Counted from the first letter of the stretch, positions 7,380 through 16,521 are shown. The stretch: 64,000 bases of DNA from Holtiella tumoricola (GCF_027857615.1 NZ_JAQIFT010000062.1:107623-171622), one strand, 5' to 3'. Numbers and translations: made by a program. The notes: generated by a model not told the origin, from the sequence alone.

Positions 7380-8357
7380 ATGATCTTAGATACTATTATT
7401 CAATATAAAAACATTGTTATTCAATGCCATAACAACCCAGATGCTGATACCATTGCTTCAGGTTTTGCACTTTATTCTTATTTAAGAAGTATTGGCAAAA
7501 CTGCTCGTCTCATCTATAGTGGAATCCAGATACAAAAGCCTAACCTCAAAATCATGATTAAGCAACTTGCTATTCCACTAGAATTTGTTACTAAGCTAGA
7601 GCCCCCCGACTTATTAGTGACCGTAGATTGTCATTACAATAATAATAACCTTACACGTTTCAGCGCCCATGCTGTATGCATTATTGATCATCACATTATT
7701 CAAGGCACTGAATTTGAGCTTCAAGATATTAGGCCTTACCTTGGTAGCTGTGCAACTTTACTTTGGGATTTACTTACTCAAGCTAACTTTGATTTCAATG
7801 CTCACCCAAATGTTGCAACTGCTCTATACTACGGGCTTCTAACTGATACAAATTATTTATCTGAAACTCGTCATCCCCTTGACCGAGATATGGCAGATTC
7901 TATTTCATATGACTCAGCGCTTATTCACAACCTTAAACACTCTAATCTATCCTTTAATGACCTTGAAACTGCTGGTAACGCTCTAATCAATTGTTCATTA
8001 GATACTATAGGGAAAGTTGCTATATTTGAATCAAGACCTTGTGATCCAAACATCTTAGGATTTATTAGTGACTTAGCCATTCAAGTAGAAAATATCTCCC
8101 TATGCATTGTTTACTTTCAAAACGAAGAAGGTATTAAATTCTCTTTACGTAGTTGTACTAAAGAAGTCAAAGCCAATGAATTCGCCAATTACCTTACTAG
8201 TCATGTAGGTTCTGGTGGTGGTCACCTAGATAAAGCTGGTGGCTTCATTGACCAAGAAGCTTTTGTAAAAACTTATAGTACACTATCTCCTAATGCTTAT
8301 TTTCATAATGTCATCAAAACTTACTTTCATAGTTTTGATATTATTCATACTGGATAA
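7380..8357 (+). CDS. DHH/DHHA1 family phosphoesterase (NrnA-like)
   Basis: A 325-aa manganese-dependent phosphoesterase of the DHH superfamily. HNNPDAD at residues 17-23, a DCHY strand end, IIDHHI and the C-terminal DHHA1 glycine motif GSGGGHLDKAGG are all visible, so the active site seems complete. NrnA-type enzymes degrade nano-RNA and dephosphorylate pAp, while GdpP types hydrolyse c-di-AMP but carry membrane and GGDEF-like parts that are missing here. Start is ATG at 7380 behind GGGGAG. Single gene, ended by a bidirectional terminator. The exact substrate is an inference. Confidence 0.85.
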   Translation: MILDTIIQYKNIVIQCHNNPDADTIASGFALYSYLRSIGKTARLIYSGIQIQKPNLKIMIKQLAIPLEFVTKLEPPDLLVTVDCHYNNNNLTRFSAHAVCIIDHHIIQGTEFELQDIRPYLGSCATLLWDLLTQANFDFNAHPNVATALYYGLLTDTNYLSETRHPLDRDMADSISYDSALIHNLKHSNLSFNDLETAGNALINCSLDTIGKVAIFESRPCDPNILGFISDLAIQVENISLCIVYFQNEEGIKFSLRSCTKEVKANEFANYLTSHVGSGGGHLDKAGGFIDQEAFVKTYSTLSPNAYFHNVIKTYFHSFDIIHTG

Positions 8358-8378
8358 CACATAATTCAACTAAAAAAG

Positions 8379-8405
8379 GTATGCCTTTAAATGGCATACC
8401 CCTTT
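8379..8405. terminator. Bidirectional terminator between convergent genes
   Basis: Stem GGTATGCC / GGCATACC with a short loop that contains the stop codon of the minus-strand gene; A run on the left and T run on the right serve both directions. Confidence 0.85.
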
Positions 8406-9373
8406 TTATATTCCTCAAATTCCTCTTGCGTTAAACTTTCTCTGAAGCTCTGTTTAATCTCTAAGAAATGTTCAATATCATTTAGAAACTGATAAAGCAT
8501 TGCTCGGTTCTCAAATTCTTCACGGGTCTTTGGCAAATCAGATTTTCTAAAGTCTTCTCTTAATTTTTCTAGTTGTACTAAAAGGTCTTTCGCTGACTTT
8601 TCACCATGAACACTTTCTGCAACTTCCGCCGTAAAACGTGCAACAACATCAGCTTGAGCTGTTGTCATAAAGAACTTAGTAAAATGTTCTTTCATATAAG
8701 CCATCACTTGAAACTGTTGCTTACGCATATCAAAGTACTGGATAAAAGGTGGATGCTTACTAAATAAATAATTATTTGTATAACGATAAGCATTTGATTT
8801 GCCTTCCTCTATTTGTTGTCCTAGTAGCGCATAGAATCGATCATCTACCTGTGCACATTCTGACTTTAATGCACAAGCCATATTTTCAAAAATACTATAC
8901 ATCGTTTTCTCTAACTCGTGTCTACATTTCATAATCTCATTTTCTACACTTGGCATATATAAGTTGATAATCAGCGCAACAATAACTCCAACTACAACCA
9001 GTGCCAGTTCATTCAAAAATAAGTTGAGCGTAATACCGCCTTCTCCTAAAAAATGAGTTACTAATACAGATGCTGGTACAATCCCTTCAACCATATTACC
9101 TTTTGAAGCTATAGGGATAAAAATAATTAAGAAAACTCCAAAACTTAAAGCATAAAATCCCAGTCCATTAAAAACGAGTGTTGCAAGTAAAAGAGCAATC
9201 ACCGTTGCAACTAACCTTTTGATTGCCATTTCTACCGATTGTTTCTTTGTACTTTGAATACTTAATATAGTAATAACAGAAGCTGCCGTTGCATACTTAA
9301 GTCCAAGTGCAGTGGCAATAAGAAGTGTAATGGTCGCTCCTATTCCTGTCTTCAAAGTACGTATTCCTATCAT
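8387..9373 (-). CDS. Aromatic acid exporter family (FUSC-like) membrane protein
   Basis: A 328-aa protein of the ArAE_1 (DUF939) family. The first 140 residues carry about five to six membrane segments, starting IGIRTLKTGIGATITLL with the family's typical Ala/Thr-rich second segment, and SIQSTKKQSVEMAIKR between segments. The remaining 190 residues are a helical cytoplasmic domain with ERENRAM-like charged helices. Relatives are proposed efflux or transport proteins, but no substrate has been shown for this short Firmicute type. It starts 22 bp after the second chromate transporter gene, so the three genes probably form one unit. Confidence 0.8.
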   Translation of the reverse strand: MIGIRTLKTGIGATITLLIATALGLKYATAASVITILSIQSTKKQSVEMAIKRLVATVIALLLATLVFNGLGFYALSFGVFLIIFIPIASKGNMVEGIVPASVLVTHFLGEGGITLNLFLNELALVVVGVIVALIINLYMPSVENEIMKCRHELEKTMYSIFENMACALKSECAQVDDRFYALLGQQIEEGKSNAYRYTNNYLFSKHPPFIQYFDMRKQQFQVMAYMKEHFTKFFMTTAQADVVARFTAEVAESVHGEKSAKDLLVQLEKLREDFRKSDLPKTREEFENRAMLYQFLNDIEHFLEIKQSFRESLTQEEFEEYKKGYAI

Positions 9374-9394
9374 CCTTTTTATATTCGTTCCTCC

Positions 9395-9916
9395 TTACAA
9401 GCCTAAAATAATGCCCACTCCTGCGCCTAGTGCAATATAAAGAATGGGATGTTTTTTCCATTTACTCATAATAACTAAGAAAGCACCACAGACTAAAATT
9501 GTTTTCAAATCCACAATCGCCATCTTCGCTACATTAAATCCCGCCGCACCTATAAGTCCTGCTACAACGGGACGAATACCGTAAAAACAATCTTGTACCA
9601 TTTTTTGCTTTTTAAATTTTTCAAAGAAATGAGCCACAATAATAATGATAATAATAGAAGGTGTGACAAGCCCTAGTACCGTTGTAATACTTCCAGGGAT
9701 TCCTGCTACATTAAATCCTACATAAGTTGCTGCATTCACCCCTATTGGTCCTGGTGTAGATTCAGCAATGGCAATTAAATCTAATAAATCCGCTGATGTA
9801 ATCCACCCATACTTATCAATCAATTGCTCTAAAAAAGGTACTGTCGCCAACCCACCACCTAGTGCAAACAATCCTATTCTAAAGAACTCGCAAAAAAGTT
9901 GAATATAAATCAGCAT
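9395..9916 (-). CDS. Chromate transporter, half-size subunit 2
   Basis: A 173-aa single CHR-domain membrane protein. The N-terminal FFRIGLFALGGGLATVPFLE and the later ESTPGPIGVNAATYVG are CHR-family motifs. Half-size CHR proteins are encoded as adjacent pairs that together equal the long ChrA, and the partner is one base upstream. Long ChrA proteins export chromate with proton exchange; many short pairs have no proven substrate. Orientation of the two halves in the membrane is expected to be opposite. Confidence 0.9.
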   Translation of the reverse strand: MLIYIQLFCEFFRIGLFALGGGLATVPFLEQLIDKYGWITSADLLDLIAIAESTPGPIGVNAATYVGFNVAGIPGSITTVLGLVTPSIIIIIIVAHFFEKFKKQKMVQDCFYGIRPVVAGLIGAAGFNVAKMAIVDLKTILVCGAFLVIMSKWKKHPILYIALGAGVGIILGL

Positions 9917-9917
9917 T

Positions 9918-10457
9918 TTATTCTACCCCCTTTTTGCGACTTGCTACTAATCCAATAAAAGCTGAGCAAACAATAATCCATACAGGTGAAATAGGTGTCA
10001 CAATAAGCAATATAAATCCTACTACAAAAAGGGCAATTGTAAGCTTATCATGAATGGTCTTTTTTGCCATTGTATAAACCGTTTGTATAATGAGTGCTAT
10101 AACCACTAAACGAATACCTCCAAAGGCATGCTGTACAACAGGATAATGAGCAAAGTTCTTAAAGAATGCTGCAATAATTGTAATGATTACAAGTGAAGGT
10201 GTAACCATACCCAGTGTTGCCACAATCCCTCCTATAATTCCTTTTAACTTATATCCAATGAAAGTTGCTGTATTCACCGCAATAATCCCTGGTGTCATTT
10301 GTCCAATAGCATAATAATCCATGATCTCTTCATTGGTAGCCCAGTTCCTCTTTTCTACAATCTCCTTTTGAATAATCGGAAGCATGGCATACCCTCCTCC
10401 AAAAGTAAAGGCGCCCATTCTCATAAACACAACAAACAGCTCCCATAATTCCTTCAT
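9918..10457 (-). CDS. Chromate transporter, half-size subunit 1
   Basis: A 179-aa single CHR-domain protein, first of the pair. FMRMGAFTFGGGYAMLPIIQ, then QMTPGIIAVNTATFIG and GGIVATLGMVTPS are the conserved CHR signatures. It ends one base before the start of the second half, showing tight coupling. Whether the physiological substrate is chromate, sulfate or another anion cannot be told from sequence. Confidence 0.9.
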   Translation of the reverse strand: MKELWELFVVFMRMGAFTFGGGYAMLPIIQKEIVEKRNWATNEEIMDYYAIGQMTPGIIAVNTATFIGYKLKGIIGGIVATLGMVTPSLVIITIIAAFFKNFAHYPVVQHAFGGIRLVVIALIIQTVYTMAKKTIHDKLTIALFVVGFILLIVTPISPVWIIVCSAFIGLVASRKKGVE

Positions 10458-10635
10458 ATTATATGCCTCACATTCTCTTTAGTCTGTTTAAATCTATCTT
10501 ATTTATCTTTAGTATCTTTCACAAATCATATTTTACACCAAATCCTTCAAAAAACGCCACCCATAAATAAAGCATAACGAAGAAGCTTAATAAGTGCTAT
10601 AAAATTTAAAGTTAATTAATTTCTTCTACTTTGTC

Positions 10636-10657
10636 CCTCTACTAAATATGCTATAAT
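10636..10657 (+). promoter_or_regulatory. Probable sigma-A promoter of the TraX-like gene
   Basis: TATAAT at 10652-10657 is preceded 16 bases earlier by a TTTGTC-like -35 element (about 10630-10635). The start codon is at 10691 with an AAGGAG ribosome site in between. Confidence 0.5.
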
Positions 10658-10690
10658 ATAAGCCAATATTTAATTAAGGAGTTCTCATCT

Positions 10691-11413
10691 ATGTTAAAAA
10701 TAATTGCCATGATTTTGATGCTTATAGACCACATAGCACTTGCATTTTTACCTTCATACTCTACACCCTATCTAATCTGCAGGTTACTCGGTAGACTTTC
10801 TATGCCTATTTTTGCTTATAAGATTGCTTGTGGCTTTTCTTATACTAGCAACCTGAAACAGTATACAAAAAATATTGCACTTATGACATTAGCTGCTCAG
10901 ATTCCATTTATGTTTCTTAGCTATGGTAGTGCTTTTAAGGACGTCCTATATAGTACCTCTGGCCTCATTCTACTCTCTCACTGGAATATTGGCTTTACCT
11001 TTTTATGTGCACTTGCTCTTTTATATTTTATCAACTCAACCCATCATCTACCTTTAATATTACGCATCCTACCTTCAATAGTTATCTTAATACTAAGTAC
11101 CGTTGCAGACTATGGTATATACGGCGTCTTAACAGTATTACTTATGTACTACTTCCTTCACTCTACTAAACGTTATAAAACGAGAGGCTTAATGAAATAT
11201 ACATTAATCTTTACACTCCTTACTATATTTTATTATTTAACCTTCTTTACTGATGTGGCACTCTTTATGATTAGTATGCAATTACCTGCTATTTTGGCAT
11301 TACCTGTAATCTATTTCGTACCTGATAAATCTATTCCCTTACATAAATCTTTCTTTTACATCTTCTATCCTTTACATATGCTCATTATTGCTCTTGTTGC
11401 CTACTTTATATAA
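10691..11413 (+). CDS. TraX family membrane protein
   Basis: A 240-aa polytopic protein whose start (LKIIAMILMLIDHIALAFLP) and RLLGRLSMPIFAYKIACGF are the TraX signature. In F plasmids TraX acetylates pilin; chromosomal homologues in Firmicutes belong to a wider acyltransferase-like membrane family and are not part of a conjugation system. About eight membrane segments; ends with YIFYPLHMLIIALVAYFI, also typical. There are no conjugation genes nearby, so a role in envelope modification is more likely. Single gene with its own promoter. Confidence 0.8.
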   Translation: MLKIIAMILMLIDHIALAFLPSYSTPYLICRLLGRLSMPIFAYKIACGFSYTSNLKQYTKNIALMTLAAQIPFMFLSYGSAFKDVLYSTSGLILLSHWNIGFTFLCALALLYFINSTHHLPLILRILPSIVILILSTVADYGIYGVLTVLLMYYFLHSTKRYKTRGLMKYTLIFTLLTIFYYLTFFTDVALFMISMQLPAILALPVIYFVPDKSIPLHKSFFYIFYPLHMLIIALVAYFI

Positions 11414-11494
11414 ACAAAATCTTTTTAGCATATTTTCCTCCTATAGCTCGTACATATAAGATATAGGTATTTTTACAAAGGGGGAAAATTTGTC

Positions 11495-12031
11495 ATGTCA
11501 CAAAAAGTTTTTAAAATTATGCCACGTGATTCAAAACACAGTTTAGTTAGTTTAAGAGGAAAAGGGTTTATTCCTGGTATTATGTATGGGCAATCCTTAA
11601 AAGAATCTATTGCCATTCAAATACCTCTTACCTCTCTTCAAGCTATTATCAACGACTCTACAAATATGATGTTTCCATTAGAACTTGAAGGACAAGTTTA
11701 TAACTGTGTCTTAAGAGAATTTCAACCAGACCATCTACACTCTCAAATTCTTCATGTAGATTTTCAGTTTGTTAAACCTGGTGAATATATTAAAATGAAT
11801 GTCCCTATGAATTATGAAGGTGTAGAACTCTTAAGTAGCAAAAAATACATATTGGAAAAAGCTTTATCACGTATTCTAGTTAAAGGATCTGTAGATGTAC
11901 TTCCTGAATCCTTTATGCTTAATGTAGGTAGCTTAGATCGTGGTGCTAAAATCTTTGTACGCGACATTGAATTACCTCAAGGTGTTGAACTCTTAACAAA
12001 TCCAGAGACAATTATTGCTACAGTTCAGTAG
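11495..12031 (+). CDS. rplY: 50S ribosomal protein L25/general stress protein Ctc
   Basis: A 178-aa L25/TL5/Ctc-type protein that binds 5S rRNA. The N-terminal L25 beta-barrel is recognised by GFIPGIMYG and LHVDFQFV (about residues 25-95), followed by the C-terminal TL5 domain with PMNYEGVELL, a conserved DVLPESFMLNVGSLDRG and the IELPQGVELL motif. The N-terminus is a little divergent. Start at ATG 11495 behind a GGGGGAAAA. Independent gene with a strong terminator. Confidence 0.9.
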   Translation: MSQKVFKIMPRDSKHSLVSLRGKGFIPGIMYGQSLKESIAIQIPLTSLQAIINDSTNMMFPLELEGQVYNCVLREFQPDHLHSQILHVDFQFVKPGEYIKMNVPMNYEGVELLSSKKYILEKALSRILVKGSVDVLPESFMLNVGSLDRGAKIFVRDIELPQGVELLTNPETIIATVQ

Positions 12032-12052
12032 CTTTAAATCAATAAACCACGA

Positions 12053-12093
12053 AGAGGCACTCCCTTAAATTCCTAGGGAAGTGCCTCTTTTAT
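12053..12093 (+). terminator. Terminator of L25/Ctc gene
   Basis: Stem AGAGGCACT(T)CCCT paired with AGGGAAGTGCCTCT, followed by a T-rich tail. Confidence 0.85.
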
Positions 12094-12133
12094 TTATACT
12101 TATTATGAAATCTAAAATTTTTTCAAAATAACT

Positions 12134-12160
12134 CAACAAAATCCTATCTTCAGTTGTATT
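12134..12160 (+). promoter_or_regulatory. Putative ECF sigma promoter of the lipoprotein gene
   Basis: CAACAAAAT (12134-12142), an 11-base spacer and TTGTATT (12154-12160). The same two words with the same 11-base spacing occur in front of the ECF sigma gene at 27136-27162 on the other strand, while the spacer bases differ. The shared words and spacing argue for recognition by the same sigma factor. Confidence 0.6.
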
Positions 12161-12231
12161 ACTAGTGAAACCACTTAAATGGGAATAAAAAATTAAAAAT
12201 AGATTACAACTTCGGAAGGTAGGAATTAAAA

Positions 12232-12999
12232 ATGAAAAATCAATTAACAAAACGTTTAGCAACTTTAGGAATTGCTTCAATCTGTGCAGTAGGTGCATTA
12301 ACAGGATGTGCAACAACCAAAGCTTCTGTACCAACTCCACCACAAGTATCAACTAACTCAGAAGCCATAACTGCTCCACAGCAAACTTCTCCTATGGGCA
12401 TGAGACCTATGATGACAATTGATGGTAATCGTTATGTATTCCTCAACAATGGAGAAGCCTTCAAGTTAGAAGAAAGTCAATTAGGAAAAGAAATTAGCAA
12501 GCAAAATGATGGTACACTCTTTGAGCTTACAAACTACGATCCTGCATTTAGAATGGCTTTTGAATCTAACGGCGAATTCTATATTTGTGAAAATGTAGGT
12601 AAAGCAGATGATACACCTATTGATATAAAAGAGTATCTTCAAGCTGCTAACTTACAACAACATATTATGTTTACAGATATCTTTGACCACATGGGTGGCT
12701 CTATCTTAAACATGTTAGAAAAAGAAGATAGTATAAAACTCTTAGATGCACTCACTCATGCCAAAGTTGCTACATTAGAAACAAGTGACTATGAGGCTAT
12801 TGCAAAAGCACAGACTGAAGGCCTCTCATACCGCGTTGAATTCTCTCTAGATGACCATACAACATTTACAAGCTATATTATTCCAAGCATGAACTACATA
12901 ACTATTGGAGATTACACTTGTGTCCTCGAAGATTTAGATGACCAAATTGGTAGCTACTTTGAAGGTCTTGAAGCCTCTGAAAGTATTACTTACAACTAA
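12232..12999 (+). CDS. Lipoprotein with the anti-sigma-factor sensor-like domain
   Basis: A 255-aa secreted lipoprotein: signal sequence with lipobox LTGC, predicted lipidated Cys26. From about residue 62 to the end it is homologous to the extracytoplasmic part of the anti-sigma factor at 25705-26622: both have RYVFL at the start, a YxPxxR motif, YxCENVG followed by DDT, AAN, and an S-x-x-x-x-x-IGD motif near the end. Over a 47-residue ungapped core I count 21 identities. Its promoter also matches that of the sigma operon. It is likely a member of that sigma regulon that sits on the outer face of the membrane and binds the same ligand or competes with the anti-sigma domain. The domain itself I do not recognise. 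Confidence 0.8.
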   Translation: MKNQLTKRLATLGIASICAVGALTGCATTKASVPTPPQVSTNSEAITAPQQTSPMGMRPMMTIDGNRYVFLNNGEAFKLEESQLGKEISKQNDGTLFELTNYDPAFRMAFESNGEFYICENVGKADDTPIDIKEYLQAANLQQHIMFTDIFDHMGGSILNMLEKEDSIKLLDALTHAKVATLETSDYEAIAKAQTEGLSYRVEFSLDDHTTFTSYIIPSMNYITIGDYTCVLEDLDDQIGSYFEGLEASESITYN

Positions 13000-13003
13000 C
13001 AAT

Positions 13004-13056
13004 AAAAAGTTCTGCCACCCATTCCTATAAATTAGGCATTGGGTGGCAGAACTTTT
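13004..13056. terminator. Bidirectional terminator between lipoprotein and aminopeptidase P genes
   Basis: Long stem AAAAAGTTCTGCCACCCA with its complement, A and T runs at both ends; it serves both convergent genes. Confidence 0.85.
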
Positions 13057-13066
13057 TAGTTCTAAC

Positions 13067-14311
13067 TTAGCGTTTTGCCATAAACGCTTCAATATCTTCC
13101 GCTGTTTTAATAATATCTTTAGAAAGATTTTCACATCCTGTTGCTGTAACAAGAATATCATCTTCAATACGAATACCAATGGCTTCTTCTTCAATGTAAA
13201 GACCTGGTTCTACAGTGAGTACCATTCCTTCTTGAAGTTCTACTTTACGGCTACCTACATCATGTGTATCAAGACCTAAGAAGTGGCTTACACCATGGTA
13301 GTAGTATTTGCTCACATCTTCCATAGTTTCTACTAACCCAAGTGGCTCAAGTTCTTCAAAGTAAATTTCTTTAACACGTTCATTAAGTGCTGTAAATGGT
13401 ATACCTGGTTTAATCATTTTGATTACTTCTTCGTTTGCACGTAGTACGATATTATAGAAGAGTTTTTGTCTTTGGGTAAACTTACCTTCTACAGGGAATG
13501 TTCTTGTAATATCTGCATTGTAATATTCATATTGAGCACCTAAGTCAAAGAGTATTAAGCTATCTTGTGGAATCACACTATTATTGCTTGAGTAGTGAAG
13601 CACTGTAGCATTTACCCCTGATGCTGCAATTGTTTTAAATGCGTAGTCTTCTATTCCATGCGTCTTAAGTACAAAGTCAAAATGAGCTTCAAGTGCATAC
13701 TCCATAATGCCACTCTTTGCATTTTGCATAAGGGCTCTAATTCCTTCATCTGTTACTTGAATAGCTTCTCTTAACTTGTCAATTTCATGTTCGGATTTAA
13801 TCATACGTAACGCTGAAATATGATTATGTACATTGCCAAACTGTACAAAAGGATAACGTTCTTTGCAGTCATTTGCAAAGCGTTGCTCCTTAGTTAAATC
13901 ATTTTTAAAGCCATCTACTTCAAAGTCTAAATAAATCTTATGAACATCACCAGACATAATAGCATGGTGAAGTGTACTTTCAAAGGCATCTAAATAATGA
14001 ATTTCACTAATGCCTGAAATTGCTTCTGCCTCTTCTTTAGAAATAGTCTTACCTACCCATTTTTCCATTACAGGATCTGCCTTTTTGATAAATAAAATAG
14101 ATTTAACTTCATCTTTAACCTTCATAAGTCCAAGAATAATACCCTCTTCTTTAATACCACATAAGTAGTAAAAATGACGATTGGTTGTAAAAGGATAACA
14201 TTCATCTGCACTTTTTTTAGGTGCGTTTCCTGAAAATAGTAATGTTAAGCTCCCTTCTTCAAGTTGCTCAGCTAAACGTTTTCTTGTTTCTGTATAAAAT
14301 AGTCTACTCAT
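13067..14311 (-). CDS. pepP: Xaa-Pro aminopeptidase (aminopeptidase P, M24B)
   Basis: A 414-aa cytosolic metallopeptidase that removes N-terminal residues before proline. An N-terminal AMP_N domain (about 1-130, NRHFYYLCGIKEEGIIL) precedes the pita-bread domain. Metal ligands are seen in LFDLGAQYEYYNADITR (two Asp), HGVSHFLGLDTHD (His), VEPGLY (Glu) and RIEDDIL (Glu), so it looks active. It starts one base after the pentapeptide-repeat gene's stop, so these two are cotranscribed. Length and motif order match AmpP more than the shorter prolidase-like PepQ. Confidence 0.92.
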   Translation of the reverse strand: MSRLFYTETRKRLAEQLEEGSLTLLFSGNAPKKSADECYPFTTNRHFYYLCGIKEEGIILGLMKVKDEVKSILFIKKADPVMEKWVGKTISKEEAEAISGISEIHYLDAFESTLHHAIMSGDVHKIYLDFEVDGFKNDLTKEQRFANDCKERYPFVQFGNVHNHISALRMIKSEHEIDKLREAIQVTDEGIRALMQNAKSGIMEYALEAHFDFVLKTHGIEDYAFKTIAASGVNATVLHYSSNNSVIPQDSLILFDLGAQYEYYNADITRTFPVEGKFTQRQKLFYNIVLRANEEVIKMIKPGIPFTALNERVKEIYFEELEPLGLVETMEDVSKYYYHGVSHFLGLDTHDVGSRKVELQEGMVLTVEPGLYIEEEAIGIRIEDDILVTATGCENLSKDIIKTAEDIEAFMAKR

Positions 14312-14312
14312 C

Positions 14313-14945
14313 TTACTCCATCCCCTCTATTTTTAATCCAAGCATTTTTGCAAAATTCAATGCTTGAGTTGGTGTAACCTTAAGGCCTACTAATTCTTGT
14401 AGCTTTACTTTTAATCCTTCAATTTGACAGGTTGTGAAATCTAGTCCTTTAAGCTTTGTACCTGCCATTTCAGCTCCAGTTAAATCACATAACTTAAATT
14501 GTACTTTTTGAAACTTGCATTCTCCAAGATAGCTCATTTTCAAGCTACATTCTTCAAAATCTACTTCTTTAAGTGTTGAAAATCCTAATCCTAAGTAATC
14601 TCCAATACATGTTTTAAAAGTTGTATACTGCACACAGCTTTCTGGAATATTAAGACCCGTTAATTTGCAATCTTCAAATTGGCATATATGAAAAATAGCA
14701 TCTTCTAAGCTCATATTAGATAAGTCACAGCGCTTAAAAATAACATTATTAAACTCTATTTTCTTAAAGCAATTATCACTAAAAGTAACATTTTCTAAAA
14801 TACATCCTTTAAAAAGTACATTCTTACAGCTTTGCTCTTCTATATAAATACTTTTAAGATGTTTTTCTTCTATAACCATCTCATCTTCTAAGTTGGTTAA
14901 ATCCTCATCTATTAATTCAAGTTGTGGTACAATATATGGCTTCAT
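14313..14945 (-). CDS. Pentapeptide repeat protein
   Basis: A 210-aa protein made largely of pentapeptide repeats with Leu or Phe at the centre, e.g. CDLSNMSLEDAIF and CDLTGAEMAGTKLKG, between about residues 30 and 185, predicted to form a right-handed beta helix. Members of the Qnr type mimic DNA to protect gyrase, but most are uncharacterised. It is unusually rich in Cys at repeat positions. Upstream gene of the aminopeptidase P unit; the functional link is unclear. Confidence 0.85.
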   Translation of the reverse strand: MKPYIVPQLELIDEDLTNLEDEMVIEEKHLKSIYIEEQSCKNVLFKGCILENVTFSDNCFKKIEFNNVIFKRCDLSNMSLEDAIFHICQFEDCKLTGLNIPESCVQYTTFKTCIGDYLGLGFSTLKEVDFEECSLKMSYLGECKFQKVQFKLCDLTGAEMAGTKLKGLDFTTCQIEGLKVKLQELVGLKVTPTQALNFAKMLGLKIEGME

Positions 14946-15087
14946 CTGTTGACTCCTTTGTCCTATTTCTAATGTCTATCTTAACATTTTCCTATCAATA
15001 AGACATCATTTTTCATAAAACTTTAGTTTTTATTATCAACTTATACTATAATATCTTTAAATATATGCTTTAAAGGAGATATTACTC

Positions 15088-16503
15088 ATGACAAAAATTC
15101 TACGGACAATCAGAAATGCTTTTAGCTTAGAATCCGATCGTGCTTCTAACGATGAAATTCGTACTACTATTATAAAAGCCTCCAATGTGAAAGGTACAAA
15201 CCTATTTATTTTAATGCTAGCAATCTTCATTGCTTCCATTGGTCTTAATATGAACTCAACAGCTGTTATTATAGGTGCTATGCTTATTTCTCCATTGATG
15301 GGCGGTATTATGGCTATTGGCTACGGTATGGCTACAAACGATTTAAAATTAGTACGAAAAGCTTTTATTGGACTTCTATTCCAAATCATTATTTGCATGA
15401 CAACCTCTGCAATTTACTTTACTATTTCCCCCATTTCTGCTGCTCGCTCAGAACTTTTAGCCCGAACTACACCTACTATCTGGGATGTTATGATTGCTCT
15501 ATTCGGTGGATTAGCAGGTATTATAGGCGTAACACGCAAAGAAAAAAGTAATGTTATCCCTGGTGTAGCCATCGCTACAGCGTTGATGCCTCCTTTATGT
15601 ACAGCTGGTTATGGCCTTGCTGTTGGCAATCTAACTTATTTCTTTGGTGCTTTATATCTATTTTTTATTAATAGCTTTTTTATATGTATTAGTACATACA
15701 TCATTATCCGCCTTATGCGTATTCCAACGAAAAGTTTTCTAGACCCTATTGCAGAAAAACGTGTTAAAACACTTGTCTATCTTATTGGTTTTATTACTGT
15801 ACTCCCAAGTATCTATTTAGGTTACCAAATCGTTAAAGATAGTGTAGAAGATAGTAATATTGAAGCTTTCATCCAAACAGAATTTGTTGCAAATACAAGT
15901 ATCTCTAATGATACACAAGTTATTAGTAAATACGTAGATAAGAGTACTAATGAAATACGTTTAGCCCTTCTAGGCAAACGTGTCTCTGATGATGTACTTA
16001 ATCTTCTTGCAAATAAACTCCCTCAATATAACTTGTCCTATATGAATCTAAAAGTAACTCAGAACGAAACTGTTGAATCCCTTAAGTTTGAAGATGTAGA
16101 AGCCTTAATTCAAAGAGAAATAGATGAATCTACTACACAAATTGCCATGGGAGACCGAGATAAAGAAATTGAAATGCTTAAATCTGAACTTATTAAATAT
16201 AAAGCTCAAGTCTTAGACTACCAAGCTCAGGATATCGATGTGACAACACTTGCCAATGAACTCTATGCCCTATTCCCTTCTATCAAAAACTTTTCAATTG
16301 GTAGGCTAAAGAGTGTGGACCCTGCCTCTCAAGAAATCCATTATACTATTGTCGCTACACTTGATAGTAATCAGCTCATTTCTACTACAGATAAGGCACG
16401 CATTATAGACTGGCTCCATGTTAAAACCAATACAGAGGATATTGAGCTGTATATCAATATTCATACACCACCAACTGATACTTTCTTAGTCCCTCAAAAC
16501 TAA
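15088..16503 (+). CDS. DUF389/TIGR00341 family membrane protein
   Basis: A 471-aa protein. Residues 30-255 contain about six membrane segments with the DUF389 core: GLNMNSTAVIIGAMLISPLMGGIMAIGYGMA, seen in pieces at residues 50-82, and LMPPLCTAGYGLA near 167. The C-terminal 200 residues are soluble and include a coiled-coil heptad stretch (about 340-375). Function unknown; the fold is found in bacteria and archaea. A TATAAT-containing promoter region lies at about 15045. Single gene bounded by a strong terminator. Confidence 0.85.
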   Translation: MTKILRTIRNAFSLESDRASNDEIRTTIIKASNVKGTNLFILMLAIFIASIGLNMNSTAVIIGAMLISPLMGGIMAIGYGMATNDLKLVRKAFIGLLFQIIICMTTSAIYFTISPISAARSELLARTTPTIWDVMIALFGGLAGIIGVTRKEKSNVIPGVAIATALMPPLCTAGYGLAVGNLTYFFGALYLFFINSFFICISTYIIIRLMRIPTKSFLDPIAEKRVKTLVYLIGFITVLPSIYLGYQIVKDSVEDSNIEAFIQTEFVANTSISNDTQVISKYVDKSTNEIRLALLGKRVSDDVLNLLANKLPQYNLSYMNLKVTQNETVESLKFEDVEALIQREIDESTTQIAMGDRDKEIEMLKSELIKYKAQVLDYQAQDIDVTTLANELYALFPSIKNFSIGRLKSVDPASQEIHYTIVATLDSNQLISTTDKARIIDWLHVKTNTEDIELYINIHTPPTDTFLVPQN

Positions 16504-16521
16504 ATCAATCCCCTTAACCCC

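Noticed and set aside
9395..10457. Split chromate transporter as a frameshifted long ChrA
   Set aside because: Paired half-size CHR genes are a normal arrangement; each has its own start.
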